This document shows positions 15,030 through 24,798 of a DNA stretch of 39,251 nt, piece by piece. The DNA comes from Mongoliimonas terrestris (GTDB lineage: Bacteria; Pseudomonadota; Alphaproteobacteria; Rhizobiales; Pleomorphomonadaceae). Location of the stretch: NCBI RefSeq assembly GCF_001927285.1, contig NZ_MSIG01000026.1, positions 1 through 39,251 of the forward strand. The letters are read 5' to 3'. Numbering within the stretch: the first letter of the stretch is position 1; each line of letters opens with the position of its first letter. The translations under genes were made by a program, and so were the position numbers. The notes below the pieces were generated by a model. It was not told where the DNA came from. It searched no databases and was given only the letters and a program-made list of their open reading frames with translations.

Positions 15030-16343
15030 TCACGCAGCCCCGAGGTCCGCCGGCCGCTCGCCGCCGTAGGCCCAGTCCAGCAGTTCCACCGTGTGCACCA
15101 CCGGCACCGTCGCCGCGGCACCCAACTGGGTGATGCAGCCGATGTTTCCGGTCGCGATCACGTCCGGACCGGTGCGGGCGATGTTGGCAAGCTTGCGGTC
15201 GCGGAGCGTCGTGGCGATGTCCGGCTGCAGGATGTTGTAGGTCCCCGCCGAGCCGCAGCAGAGGTGCCCTTCCGGCACGTCGCGCACCGTGAATCCCGCC
15301 CGCGACAAGAGCACCTTCGGCTCGGTGCGGATCTTCTGCCCGTGCTGCATGGAGCAGGCCGAGTGGTAGGCGACCGTCAGCGCCTCCGGCGCCGCCGCCG
15401 GCGGCAGGTCCAGCCGGGCGAGGAGCTCTGTCACGTCCTTGGCGAGCGCCGACACCCGGGCGGCCTTTGCCGCATAGGCCGGGTCGGTGCGCAGCATGTG
15501 GCCGTAGTCCTTGATGGTCGTGCCGCAGCCCGACGCGGTGATCACGATGGCATCGAGGCCCTTGCCGTCGATCTCCGCCGTCCAGGCGTCCACGTTCCGG
15601 CGGGCGGCGGCGAGCGCGTCCTCCTCCCGCCCCATGTGGTGGGTCAGCGCCCCGCAGCAGCCCTCCCCCTTCGGCAGCACGATCTCCACCCCGAGCCGGG
15701 TGAGGAGGCGGATGGTGGCGTCGTTGATCGAAGGCCGCAGCACCGGCTGGGCGCAGCCGGACAAGAGCGCCACCCGGGCGACGCGCGCGCCGGTCGCCGG
15801 GGCGATCTCGTCACCCGCCCGATGGCGCGACGGCACCGGCGCCTTGCCGGGCGCCAGCCGCAGCATGGCGGCGAGCCGCCGGCCGGTGAAGCCCATCCGG
15901 GCCATCACCGGGGCGAACGGCCGGCCGAACAGCGCCGCCGCCAGCGCCAGGCGGAACCGCCCGCGGTTCGGCAGCACGATCGCCAGCACGCCGCGCAGCA
16001 GCCGGTCCGGCAGCGCGCGGGCGTGGGTCTCCTCGATGTGGGCGCGGGCGTGGTCGACGAGGTGCATGTAGTGGACGCCCGACGGGCACGTGGTCATGCA
16101 CGAGAGGCACGACAGACACCGGTCCACGTGCTTCACCGTCTCGGCGTCCGCCGGCCGGTCGTTCTCCAGCATCTCCTTGATCAGGTAGATGCGGCCCCGC
16201 GGGCTGTCGAGTTCGTCGCCGAGGAGCACGAAGGTGGGGCAGGTCGCCGTGCAGAAGCCGCAGTGGACGCAGGCGCGGAGGATCTTCTCCGAGGCGGCCA
16301 TGTCCGGGTCGGCGAGCTGGGCGAGGGAAAACGAGGTCTGCAT
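15030..16343 (-). CDS. glcF: Glycolate oxidase iron-sulfur subunit GlcF
   Basis: The protein is 437 residues. Two [4Fe-4S] ferredoxin-type motifs are clear: C25, C28, C31, C35 and C76, C79, C82, C86 (CVHCGFCTATCP and CLSCLSCMTTCP). Two cysteine-rich CCG domains follow (GCCGALTHH and LCCGSAGTY). With GlcD and GlcE it forms the membrane-associated glycolate oxidase that passes electrons from glycolate to the quinone pool. It is the last gene of the glcD-glcE-glcF unit, 3 bp after glcE. Confidence 0.96.
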   Translation of the reverse strand: MQTSFSLAQLADPDMAASEKILRACVHCGFCTATCPTFVLLGDELDSPRGRIYLIKEMLENDRPADAETVKHVDRCLSCLSCMTTCPSGVHYMHLVDHARAHIEETHARALPDRLLRGVLAIVLPNRGRFRLALAAALFGRPFAPVMARMGFTGRRLAAMLRLAPGKAPVPSRHRAGDEIAPATGARVARVALLSGCAQPVLRPSINDATIRLLTRLGVEIVLPKGEGCCGALTHHMGREEDALAAARRNVDAWTAEIDGKGLDAIVITASGCGTTIKDYGHMLRTDPAYAAKAARVSALAKDVTELLARLDLPPAAAPEALTVAYHSACSMQHGQKIRTEPKVLLSRAGFTVRDVPEGHLCCGSAGTYNILQPDIATTLRDRKLANIARTGPDVIATGNIGCITQLGAAATVPVVHTVELLDWAYGGERPADLGAA

Positions 16344-16346
16344 GGG

Positions 16347-17543
16347 TCAGGCGTCTCCCGCCATCCGCGCCGGATTGAGGATGGCGTAGGGGTCGAATTC
16401 GGCCTTCAGCCGCCGGCCGAGCGCGGCGAGTGCCGCCGGCTGGGGCTGGAACACCGGGATGGTTTCGCGAAGGGCCGCCGGCCCGCGCACCAGGGTGGCG
16501 TGGCCGCCGCCGGCCGCCGCCACCGCGCCGCGGATCAGCGCCGCGCCGCCGTCGTCCACCGGGTCCGTGGCGAGCCACACGAGCCCGCCGCCCCAGTCGT
16601 AGAAGGCCTCCGCCTCCCGCCCGGCCGCCACCGTCGCCGCCACCGTCGGCCCGGCGGTCGGCGCCACCGAGATGCGCCAGATCGCCCGGGCCGCCGGCTC
16701 GGCGATCGGCGCCGCGTCGCGCACCGCCCGCCAGAGCGCCGCCGAGGCTTCCCCCGCCAGCCGCTCCGCGGCCCCGAACGGCGCCAGCAGCACGGCCAGC
16801 CGCTCGAACCGCGCCGCCACCGAGGGCTCGAACCCTTCCAGCCGCATCAGCGTCGCCGGCCCCGGCAGGCCCGCCCGCGCCGCCGCGTCCAGCGGCAGGT
16901 GCGCCGCGCCGGACACGTCCGCTGGCGACCCGAGCGCGGCGGACAGCGCCGCGACCGCCCGCGCCGACGGCAGCCCGAGGAGCATCAGGGTCGCCGCCGT
17001 CTCGGCCTTGGGCAGCACCTTCACGGTCACTTCCGTCGCGACCGCCAGCGTGCCCCACGAGCCGCAGAGCCCCTTGGCGAGATCGTAGCCGGTGACGTTC
17101 TTCACCACCCGGCCGCCGGCCTTGAAGATCTCCGCCCGCCCGGACACCGCCTCCACGCCGAGCACATGGTCGCGCGCCGCGCCCATCTTGATCCGCCGCG
17201 GGCCGGACTGGTTGGTCATCATGGCGCCGCCGAGCGTGCCCTGGCCGGTGCCGGCGAGCGCGTGGAAGGACATGGGCTCGAACGCCAGCTCCTGGCCCCG
17301 CGCGTCCAGCAGCGCCTCGATCTCGGCGATCGGCGTGCCGGCCCGGGCCGACAGCACCAGCTCCTCCGGCTCGTAGAGCGTCACGCCGGTGAGGCCGGCG
17401 AGGAAGAGCGGCTTCTCGTTGCCGTCCGGCCGGCCGATGCCGGCCTTGGACCCGTGGCCGCGAAGGACGAGCGGCGCGCGCGCCGCCACCGCCTCCGCGA
17501 CGGCGGCCTGGACGTCGGCCGTGGACGAGGGCGTCAGGGTCAT
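16347..17543 (-). CDS. glcE: Glycolate oxidase FAD-binding subunit GlcE
   Basis: The protein is 398 residues. It is a short FAD-binding (type 4, PCMH) subunit. GHGSKAGIGRP, the FEPMSFHAL-GTGQGTLGGAMMTNQSGPRR block and GGRVVKNVTGYDLAKGLCGS are typical of GlcE. The C-terminal domain is shorter than in GlcD. Its ATG overlaps the glcD stop (ATGA at 17543), so it is translationally coupled. Confidence 0.95.
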   Translation of the reverse strand: MTLTPSSTADVQAAVAEAVAARAPLVLRGHGSKAGIGRPDGNEKPLFLAGLTGVTLYEPEELVLSARAGTPIAEIEALLDARGQELAFEPMSFHALAGTGQGTLGGAMMTNQSGPRRIKMGAARDHVLGVEAVSGRAEIFKAGGRVVKNVTGYDLAKGLCGSWGTLAVATEVTVKVLPKAETAATLMLLGLPSARAVAALSAALGSPADVSGAAHLPLDAAARAGLPGPATLMRLEGFEPSVAARFERLAVLLAPFGAAERLAGEASAALWRAVRDAAPIAEPAARAIWRISVAPTAGPTVAATVAAGREAEAFYDWGGGLVWLATDPVDDGGAALIRGAVAAAGGGHATLVRGPAALRETIPVFQPQPAALAALGRRLKAEFDPYAILNPARMAGDA

Positions 17544-19036
17544 CAGAACCTCGGGATGTCCGGGAAGGGCAGCTTGCCGCCGGAGACGTGCATGCGACCG
17601 AGTTCGGCGCAGCGGTGCAGCTCGGGGAAGACCTTGCCGGGGTTGAGCAGGTGCTTGTCGTCGAAGGCGCACTTCACCCGGATCTGGTGGGCGAGGTCGA
17701 TGTCGGAGAACATGGTCGGCATCAGGTCGCGCTTCTCGATGCCGACGCCGTGCTCGCCGGTCAGCACACCGCCCACCTCCACGCAGAGCCGGAGGATGTC
17801 GGCCCCGAACGCCTCCGCCCGGTCGAGTTCGCCCGGCACGTTGGCGTCGTAGAGGATGAGCGGGTGCAGGTTGCCGTCCCCGGCATGGAACACGTTGGCG
17901 ACCCGCAGCCCGTGCTCGACCGACAGCTCGCGCATGCGGGCGAGCACTCGCGGCAGCTGTTTGCGCGGAATGGTGCCGTCCATGCAGTAGTAGTCCGGCG
18001 AGATCCGCCCGACCGCCGGGAAGGCGGCCTTCCGCCCGGCCCAGAAGGCCATCCGTTCCGCGTCCGAGGTGGAGACCCTGCACTCCATGGCGCCCCGCCC
18101 CCGGGCGATCGCCTCCACGCGGGAAAGCAGGTGGTCCACCTCCACGTCCGGCCCGTCCAGTTCCACGATCAGCAGCGCCTCCGCGTCGCGCGGATAGCCG
18201 ACGTTGACGAAGTCCTCGGCGGCGTTGATGGCCGGGTTGTCCATCATCTCCATGCCGCCCGGAATGATGCCGGCGGCGATGATGTCCGCCACGCACTCCC
18301 CCGCCGCTTCCGAGGAGGAGAAGGCGACCAGCACCGCGCGCGCCGTCTCCGGCGCCCGGAGGATGCGCACCGTCACCTCGGTGACGACGCCGAGCAGCCC
18401 CTCCGATCCGACGATCAGCGCCAGGAGGTCCACCCCTTCGGAGTCCAGATGCTTGCCGCCGAGCCGCACCACCTCGCCGGTGATCAGCACCAGTTCCACG
18501 CCGAGCACGTTGTTGGTGGTCAGCCCGTACTTCAGGCAGTGCACCCCGCCGGAATTCTCCGCCACGTTGCCGCCGATGGAGCAGGCGATCTGCGACGACG
18601 GGTCGGGCGCATAGTAGAAGCCGGCGTGCTCCACCGCCCGGGTGATCCCGAGGTTCGTCACCCCCGGCTCCACCACCGCGACCCGGTTGTCGAAGTCGAT
18701 CTCCTTCACCCGGTTGAACTTCATCATGGAGAGAAGCACCCCGTCGGCGAGCGGCAGCGCGCCCCCGGAGAGCGACGTGCCCGCCCCGCGCGGCACCACC
18801 TTCACGTCGTTCTCGTGGCACCAGGCCAGCACCGCGCTGACCTCCGCCACCGTCTCCGGCAGCACCACCACGAGCGGCGGCGTCTTGTAGGCGGTCAGCC
18901 CATCGGACTCGTAGGGCTTCAGCCCGACCGCGTTGTCGATCACGCCCTTCGGCACGATCCGCCGCAACGCCGCCGCGATCTCCCCCCGCCGCGCGATCAC
19001 CGCCTCGTCGACGGGTGGCATCTCGGGATGGCTCAT
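17543..19036 (-). CDS. glcD: Glycolate oxidase catalytic subunit GlcD
   Basis: The protein is 497 residues, close to E. coli GlcD (499). It oxidises glycolate (often also D-lactate) to glyoxylate using FAD. The FAD-binding domain (about 55-235) has VVPRGAGTSLSGG and PDPSSQIACSIGGNVAENSGG. The C-terminal cap has NVFHAGDGNLHPLI and GGVLTGEHGVGIEKRD. The start MSHPEMPP is the family N-terminus; upstream sequence runs into the repeat island. It heads the operon and is divergent from a LysR gene 503 bp away. A D-lactate dehydrogenase role is possible, but the glcDEF set favours glycolate. Confidence 0.96.
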   Translation of the reverse strand: MSHPEMPPVDEAVIARRGEIAAALRRIVPKGVIDNAVGLKPYESDGLTAYKTPPLVVVLPETVAEVSAVLAWCHENDVKVVPRGAGTSLSGGALPLADGVLLSMMKFNRVKEIDFDNRVAVVEPGVTNLGITRAVEHAGFYYAPDPSSQIACSIGGNVAENSGGVHCLKYGLTTNNVLGVELVLITGEVVRLGGKHLDSEGVDLLALIVGSEGLLGVVTEVTVRILRAPETARAVLVAFSSSEAAGECVADIIAAGIIPGGMEMMDNPAINAAEDFVNVGYPRDAEALLIVELDGPDVEVDHLLSRVEAIARGRGAMECRVSTSDAERMAFWAGRKAAFPAVGRISPDYYCMDGTIPRKQLPRVLARMRELSVEHGLRVANVFHAGDGNLHPLILYDANVPGELDRAEAFGADILRLCVEVGGVLTGEHGVGIEKRDLMPTMFSDIDLAHQIRVKCAFDDKHLLNPGKVFPELHRCAELGRMHVSGGKLPFPDIPRF

Positions 19037-19084
19037 GGTCGGGTCTCCGGGTTGAAGTGGTTGTGTCCGGGAAGGCGGCGGTTC

Positions 19085-19130
19085 ACCCCCCACCCCGACC
19101 CTCCCCCACAAGGGGAGAGGGGGCTCGTCG
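19085..19130. repeat. Repeat module C (outer left arm of nested island)
   Basis: This stretch, with CACCCCGACCCTCCCCCACA followed by AGGGGAGAGGGGG, is the reverse complement of 19395-19439 with about three mismatches over 45 bp. Between them sits the module A pair (19168-19288). A related inverted C pair is at 29352-29402 and 29650-29723. Confidence 0.8.
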
Positions 19131-19167
19131 GCGGGGACGGTGGGAAGGACGGCGCCCTCTCCCGCGG

Positions 19168-19288
19168 CGTCATCCCGGCGAACGCCGGGATCCAACCAAC
19201 GGTGCGGGTGGCTTCCAGGGTGCGGGTCAGGTGGAGCCGGCGCGGTTGGCGGGATGGTCGGTTGGATCCCGGCGTTCGCCGGGATGAC
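19168..19288. repeat. Paired palindromic repeat, module A (inner pair)
   Basis: GTCATCCCGGCGAACGCCGG (with GATCCAACC after it) faces CCCGGCGTTCGCCGGGATGA near 19268-19288. Each arm contains a perfect 6-bp stem with a 4-nt loop. This is the least diverged copy of the family in the window together with 26975-27076. Confidence 0.85.
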
Positions 19289-19394
19289 AGCCCAAGGGGG
19301 CGCCCCCGTGTTGAACGACCGAACGACATGTCTGCGGCCGGCAGAAAGAGCTCATCCGACGTCAGCAGAACTATCCCACCCCTCTCCCCCGCCT

Positions 19395-19439
19395 CGACGA
19401 ACCCCCTCTCCCCTTGTGGGGGAGGGTTGGGGAGGGGGG
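19395..19439. repeat. Repeat module C (outer right arm of nested island)
   Basis: Reverse complement of 19085-19130, including CCCCCTCTCCCCTTGTGGGG. The whole island 19085-19440 fills most of the 503 bp between glcD and the LysR gene, and the promoters of both must lie beside or within it. Confidence 0.8.
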
Positions 19440-19539
19440 GAACCTCCGCGCTCTGCCGGAACGGCACCCCACCACCCCCCGCCATCCCTTCCCGTCCGTC
19501 CCCCGCCCCTCTACCATCGGCCGAAACAGGACACCCGCC

Positions 19540-20475
<936 letters not shown>

Positions 20476-20531
20476 GCCCGGCGGCAGCCGCCGCCCGTCC
20501 GCTCCGGCGTCATGGAGGCGGCGCGCGGCGC

Positions 20532-21887
20532 TCATCCGTGATCCTCCCCCACGTGCCGCTTGCGGATCCGCCGCACCGTCCACCACACGCCCGCCAGCAC
20601 CGGCACCACGGCGAGTGCCGTCACGGTGGTGGCGTCCACGTGCACGCCGAACGCCGCCGGCAGCTTGGCGAGGTAGGACACGAGCCCCACCACATAATAG
20701 CTGACCGCCGCCACCGAGAGCCCTTCCACGGTCTGCTGCAGGCGAAGCTGCAGCCGCGCGCGGCGGTTCATGCTGTCGAGCACGTCGCGGTTCTGCTGTT
20801 CCAGCTCCACGTCCACCCGCGTGCGCAACAGGTTGGCGGCCCGGCCGAGCTTGGTGGAGAGATCCTGCTGCCGGTCCTGGATCGATTGCAGCGTGCGCAT
20901 CGCCGGCGCCGTCCGGCGGGCGAGAAACGCCCCCCAGGTGGAATAGCCCTCGAACGGCCGCTCGCCGATGGTGGCGAGGCGCAGGCCCACGATCTCGTCA
21001 TAGGCCCGGCTCGCGCCGAACCGGTAGGCGCTCGCCGCCGCCACGGCCTCCAGGTCGGCGGTCAGCCGGGTCAGGTCGTCGAGCAGCCGCCGGTTCTGCT
21101 CCAGCCCGGACGACTGGCGGATGTCGGAGGCGATCTCCACGGTCCGCCGCTCGATGGCGGCGATCACCGGCCCCTGCGCCTGCGCCTCCGGCAGGCCCAG
21201 CATGGAGAAGGTCCGGTAGGTCTCGATCTCCAGGAGCCGCTGCACCAGGGCGCCCGCCTGGCGCGGATGCAGCCCCTTGTCGACCACAAGGATGCGCGTG
21301 CGCCCGTCCCGGTCCACCCGGAAGTCGGTGGCGATCAGCGCGGTGCCGTCCACCACCAGCGAGGTCGACACCCAGACCTCCTCGAAGTGGCTGATCGGCC
21401 CGCCGGTCTCCGGCGGCACCATGGCCTCGGTCACGAGGTCGAGCCGCGTCGCCACCAGGAGTTCGCCCGGCGGCTGGAAGCCGGCGCCGAACGGATCCTC
21501 CCGTGTCGCGCCGAACGGCGGCGCGCCCGGCACCGGGGCCGCGTCGAACGTGTAGGTGGTGAACTCGGAGAACTGCTCCCAGCGCAAGGTGCCGCCCGAC
21601 ACCGTCATCTGGTGCACCTTCTGCTCCGGCCCTGGCCCGTCCACCCCATGGCGGCGGCAGAAGTCGCGCAGGAACGCCCGGTCGGCGGCGGCCGAGGCCG
21701 GCGGCGTCTGGAAGCCATAGTGCAGGAAGACACGCGGCGAGCCCACCAGCCGGAACGGCCGGGCGTGCACCTCGCCGAGCACCCGCGCCCGGAGCGGATG
21801 CCCCGGCCAGCCCGCGTGTCCTCCCGAATGCCCGGCCGCATGGCCTCCCATCTGGCCCATTTCCGCCCCTGTCCTCCGGTCGTCCAT
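20532..21887 (-). CDS. DUF3422 family membrane-anchored protein
   Basis: The protein is 451 residues. A histidine/glycine-rich N-terminus (about 8-30) precedes RVLGEVHARPFRLV, a hallmark of DUF3422 (COG4949). SEFTTYTF, a coiled-coil-like middle (about 240-390) and two C-terminal membrane segments (about 390-410 and 420-440) follow, with a basic tail. The bulk should face the cytoplasm with the C-terminus in the inner membrane. Function is unknown. GGGAGG precedes the ATG at 21887. It is divergent from the FadR-type regulator, and a palindrome at 22037-22059 lies between the two, so coregulation with the lactate genes is possible. Confidence 0.82.
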   Translation of the reverse strand: MDDRRTGAEMGQMGGHAAGHSGGHAGWPGHPLRARVLGEVHARPFRLVGSPRVFLHYGFQTPPASAAADRAFLRDFCRRHGVDGPGPEQKVHQMTVSGGTLRWEQFSEFTTYTFDAAPVPGAPPFGATREDPFGAGFQPPGELLVATRLDLVTEAMVPPETGGPISHFEEVWVSTSLVVDGTALIATDFRVDRDGRTRILVVDKGLHPRQAGALVQRLLEIETYRTFSMLGLPEAQAQGPVIAAIERRTVEIASDIRQSSGLEQNRRLLDDLTRLTADLEAVAAASAYRFGASRAYDEIVGLRLATIGERPFEGYSTWGAFLARRTAPAMRTLQSIQDRQQDLSTKLGRAANLLRTRVDVELEQQNRDVLDSMNRRARLQLRLQQTVEGLSVAAVSYYVVGLVSYLAKLPAAFGVHVDATTVTALAVVPVLAGVWWTVRRIRKRHVGEDHG

Positions 21888-22036
21888 GATCCCGCCTCCC
21901 CGCCCGCCCCACCCAGGACGGTCCGCCCCGCCCTTCTATCGCAGCCGCCCGGCGGACACACGCGGGAACGACATCGGGACGCACCCGCGCCCGCCCGTCG
22001 CCTTGCCTCTTTCCGTCTTCACCCTTCGTCGCACCA

Positions 22037-22059
22037 AGTGGTCCAATCAATTGACCACT
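22037..22059. promoter_or_regulatory. Candidate operator of the FadR-type regulator
   Basis: AGTGGTC (22037-22043) and its exact complement GACCACT (22053-22059) flank CAATCAATT. It sits in the only AT-rich part of the divergent region, 67 bp before the regulator start. FadR/LldR-type GntR proteins bind TGGTC/GACCA half sites, though usually with shorter spacing. Autoregulation is inferred. Confidence 0.5.
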
Positions 22060-22125
22060 CGCTCCACCGGCCGTAAGGTGACCGCAATCGCCCGCCGCCG
22101 CAAGCGGGCCGAAAGACGGACGCGC

Positions 22126-23010
22126 ATGGTCTTCCGGGAAGTCAGCCACGGCCGCACCGCCGACGCGGTGATCGCCCAGATCGAGGGCCTGATCCTCGAC
22201 GGCGTGCTGCGCGCCGGCGACCGGCTGCCGGCCGAGCGGGAGCTTGCCCGCAACCTCGACGTCTCCCGCCCGATCCTGCGCGACGCCCTCGCCGACCTGG
22301 AGACGCGCGGCCTCATCGTCACCCGTCACGGCGGCGGCACGGTGGTGGCGGACGTCACCGGCGAGGTCTTCCGCGAGCCCATCGTCGGCCTCGTCCGCAA
22401 CCATCCGAAGGCCGCCGCCGACTTCCTGGAGTACCGCCGCGAGATCGACGCCGTCGCCGCCGGCTTTGCCGCCGAACGGGCGACCGCCTCCGACAAGGAG
22501 CGGCTCGCCCGCATCATGCAGACGCTGGAGGCGGCGCACCGGGAAAAGGACTTCCGCTGGGAGGCCGAGCTGGACGTGGAGTTCCACGTGGCCATCTCCG
22601 AATCCGCCCACAACACCATCCTCTTGCACACCCTCAGGGCCTGCTACCGCCTGCTCACCGACGGCGTCTTCTACAACCGCGGCCTTCTCTACGGCCACGC
22701 CGACAGCCGCGACCGCCTGTTCGCCCAGCATCTGGCCATCCACGACGCGGTGATCGCCGGCGACCCTGAAGCCGCCCGCGCCGCCGCCAGCGCCCACATG
22801 ACCTACGTGGCCGCCGCCGTCCGCGAGCGGGAGGACGAGGGCCTGCGCGAATCCATCGCCGAGATGCGCCTGGAACTCACCGCCGCCCGCCTCGACGGCC
22901 GCGGCCGGCGTCCCCGCCGCGTGCCGGACCTTGCCGCCGCGCCGTCGCCCATCACCGGATCCGCTTCGTCCGCCGCCGAACCCACCGCCGAACCCGAGGA
23001 CACCCCATGA
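22126..23010 (+). CDS. GntR family transcriptional regulator, FadR/LldR subfamily (FCD domain)
   Basis: The protein is 294 residues. The winged helix-turn-helix (about 10-75) shows LILDGVLRAGDRLPAERELA and SRPILRDALADLETRGLI. The FCD ligand domain (about 100-230) has conserved acidic and histidine residues (ELDVEFHVAI, HLAIHDAVIAGD, AHM) that usually bind a metal and a carboxylate. LldR, GlcC and similar members respond to lactate or glycolate. Its stop overlaps the lutA start (ATGA at 23007), so it is the first gene of the lactate operon, which supports an L-lactate or related effector. An extra alanine/proline tail of about 45 residues is not part of the family core. Confidence 0.9.
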   Translation: MVFREVSHGRTADAVIAQIEGLILDGVLRAGDRLPAERELARNLDVSRPILRDALADLETRGLIVTRHGGGTVVADVTGEVFREPIVGLVRNHPKAAADFLEYRREIDAVAAGFAAERATASDKERLARIMQTLEAAHREKDFRWEAELDVEFHVAISESAHNTILLHTLRACYRLLTDGVFYNRGLLYGHADSRDRLFAQHLAIHDAVIAGDPEAARAAASAHMTYVAAAVREREDEGLRESIAEMRLELTAARLDGRGRRPRRVPDLAAAPSPITGSASSAAEPTAEPEDTP

Positions 23011-23798
23011 CACCGACCGGGACCGGCCCGCGCGTCGCCCTCTTCGTCACCTGCCTCGTCGACCTCTACCGGCCGACCGTCGGCTGGTCCGCCGTCAAGC
23101 TGCTGGAGGCCGCCGGCTGCACCGTGGAGGTGCCGGCCGGCCAGACCTGCTGCGGCCAGCCGGCCTACAATTCCGGCGACCGGGCCGACGCCCGGACGAT
23201 CGCCGAGGGCGTCATCCGGGCCTTCGAGGGCTACGACTTCGTGGTCGCCCCGTCCGGCTCCTGCGCCGGCATGATCAAGGCGCACTATGGCGAGCTCTTC
23301 CACGGCGATCCCAACTGGAGCCCGCGCGCCGAGGCCCTTTCCGCCCGGACCTTCGAGCTCGTCAGCTTCCTCGTCGACGTGATGGGCGTCTCCGCCGTCG
23401 ACGCGCGCTTTGCCGGCACCGTCACCTACCACGACAGCTGCTCGGGCCTGCGCGAACTCGGCATCAAGGCCCAGCCCCGCGCGCTGCTTGCCACCGTCGA
23501 CGGCCTCGCGCTCAAGGACCTTGCCGACAGCGAGGTCTGCTGCGGCTTCGGCGGCACCTTCTGCGTCAAGTACGGCGAGATCTCCGACAAGATCGTCTCC
23601 AAGAAGACCGCCAACGTGGCCGCCTCCGGCGCCGGCACCTTGCTGGCCGGCGACCTCGGCTGCCTCCTCAACATGGCCGGCAAGCTGAAGCGCGAGGGCT
23701 CGGCCGTGGAGGTCCGCCACGTGGCCGAGGTGCTCGCAGGCCTTGCCGACGGCCCCGCCATCGGCGAGCCGCGCAAGCCGGCCAAAACGGTGGCATGA
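23007..23798 (+). CDS. lutA: Lactate utilisation protein A (LutA/YkgE), CCG-domain Fe-S oxidoreductase
   Basis: The protein is 263 residues. Two CCG domains are seen: TCCGQPAYNSGD (C48, C49) and EVCCGFGGTFC (C178, C179), with partner cysteines CLVD (C16), SGSC (C86) and HDSCSGLRELG (C145). LutA, LutB and LutC together form the iron-sulfur L-lactate dehydrogenase that lets cells grow on lactate. It is coupled by ATGA overlaps to the regulator upstream and to a DUF29 gene downstream. In most organisms lutB follows lutA directly; here two DUF29 genes intervene. Confidence 0.95.
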   Translation: MTPTGTGPRVALFVTCLVDLYRPTVGWSAVKLLEAAGCTVEVPAGQTCCGQPAYNSGDRADARTIAEGVIRAFEGYDFVVAPSGSCAGMIKAHYGELFHGDPNWSPRAEALSARTFELVSFLVDVMGVSAVDARFAGTVTYHDSCSGLRELGIKAQPRALLATVDGLALKDLADSEVCCGFGGTFCVKYGEISDKIVSKKTANVAASGAGTLLAGDLGCLLNMAGKLKREGSAVEVRHVAEVLAGLADGPAIGEPRKPAKTVA

Positions 23799-24301
23799 TG
23801 CCCGTCACCGCCGATCGGCCGCGCCGGGAGACCGCCATGGGACGCGCCAAGGAAAAGCCGCTCTTCGCCGAGCCCACCGACTACGAGGACGACTTCCAGT
23901 CCTGGCTGTTCGAGCAGGCCGAACTGTTGCGCCAGCGCCGCTTCGACGAGGTGGATGTTCCGAACGTGATCGAGGAGCTGGAGAGCATGGGCCGCGAGAT
24001 CCGGCATGCCCTGGAATCCTTTTACCGGCTGCTGATCGCCCACCTCCTGACGTGGCAGGCCCAGCCGCAGCTCCGCTCCGCCTCGTGGGAGGTGACCATC
24101 GTCCGCGAACGCGCCCATATCGAGCAGCGGGAAGCGCAGAACCCCGCGCTGCGGGCCAACGCCGCCGCCATCGTCGCCGACGTCTACCGCAAGGCCGTCA
24201 AGGAAGCTTCCATCGAAACCGGCCTCCCCCCGTCCGCCTTCCCGCCTGCATGCCCCTGGAGCCTCGACGAGCTCCGCGACGAGGACTACCTCCCCGCATG
24301 A
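23795..24301 (+). CDS. DUF29 family protein, copy 1, inside the lut operon
   Basis: The protein is 168 residues starting MMPVTADRP, with the start overlapping the lutA stop. The helical core (about 30-140) has DFQSWLFEQAELLRQRRFDEVD, NVIEELESMGREIRHALESF and a HLLTWQAQPQLRS segment. The C-terminus ETGLPPSAFP...CPWSLDELRDEDYLPA is the conserved DUF29 ending. DUF29 proteins are abundant in cyanobacteria and some alphaproteobacteria, often in clusters, and have no settled function. Its first about 56 bp and last about 89 bp are nearly identical to copy 2, while the middle differs strongly. Overlaps copy 2 by ATGA. Confidence 0.9.
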   Translation: MMPVTADRPRRETAMGRAKEKPLFAEPTDYEDDFQSWLFEQAELLRQRRFDEVDVPNVIEELESMGREIRHALESFYRLLIAHLLTWQAQPQLRSASWEVTIVRERAHIEQREAQNPALRANAAAIVADVYRKAVKEASIETGLPPSAFPPACPWSLDELRDEDYLPA

Positions 24302-24798
24302 CCGACACCGCCGATCGGCCCCTCCGGGAGACAGCCATGGGACGCGCCAAGGAAAAGCCGCCTGCCGCACCGGCGGCCCACAACGTCGACTTCTTCGCCT
24401 GGACCGAGGCACAGGTCGATCTCATGCGCCGCGGCGCCTTCGACCGCATCGACTGGGAGCATGTGATCGAGGAAGTCGAGAGCATGGGCAACGAGCAGAA
24501 GCATGCCCTGGTGTCGTCCTACCGCGTGCTCCTGATGCATCTCCTCAAGTGGGTCCACCAGCCGTCGCGGCGCAGCCGCTCGTGGAAGAACACCATCCGG
24601 CGCGAACGGCTCAACATCGTCCAGCGCCTTCAGACCAATCCCTCGCTCAAGGCCCGGACCGGTGAGCTCGTCGCCCTCGCCTATCCGCTGGCCCTCCGCG
24701 AGGCCGCCGGCGAAACCGGCCTCCCCCCGTCCGCCTTCCCGCCCGCGTGCCCCTGGAGCCTCGACGAGCTCCGCGACGAGGATTTCCTCCCCGCATGA
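24298..24798 (+). CDS. DUF29 family protein, copy 2, inside the lut operon
   Basis: The protein is 166 residues. Same plan as copy 1: a short tail with RETAMGRAKEKP, a helical core (DFFAWTEAQVDLMRRGAFDRID, HVIEEVESMGNEQKHALVSSY, LLKWVHQPSRRSRSW) and the conserved end ETGLPPSAFP...CPWSLDELRDEDFLPA. Core identity to copy 1 is visibly much lower than that of the ends. The core is more basic than copy 1 (RRSRSWKNTIRRERLN). Its stop overlaps the lutB start (ATGA at 24795), so its translation is tied to the lactate enzymes. Confidence 0.9.
   Translation: MTDTADRPLRETAMGRAKEKPPAAPAAHNVDFFAWTEAQVDLMRRGAFDRIDWEHVIEEVESMGNEQKHALVSSYRVLLMHLLKWVHQPSRRSRSWKNTIRRERLNIVQRLQTNPSLKARTGELVALAYPLALREAAGETGLPPSAFPPACPWSLDELRDEDFLPA

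Noticed and set aside
16347..18821. Very long minus-strand open frames (about 800 codons) over glcD-glcE and similar ones elsewhere
   Set aside because: They are shadow frames of GC-rich genes joined in frame to real downstream genes; domain content lies only in the portions annotated.
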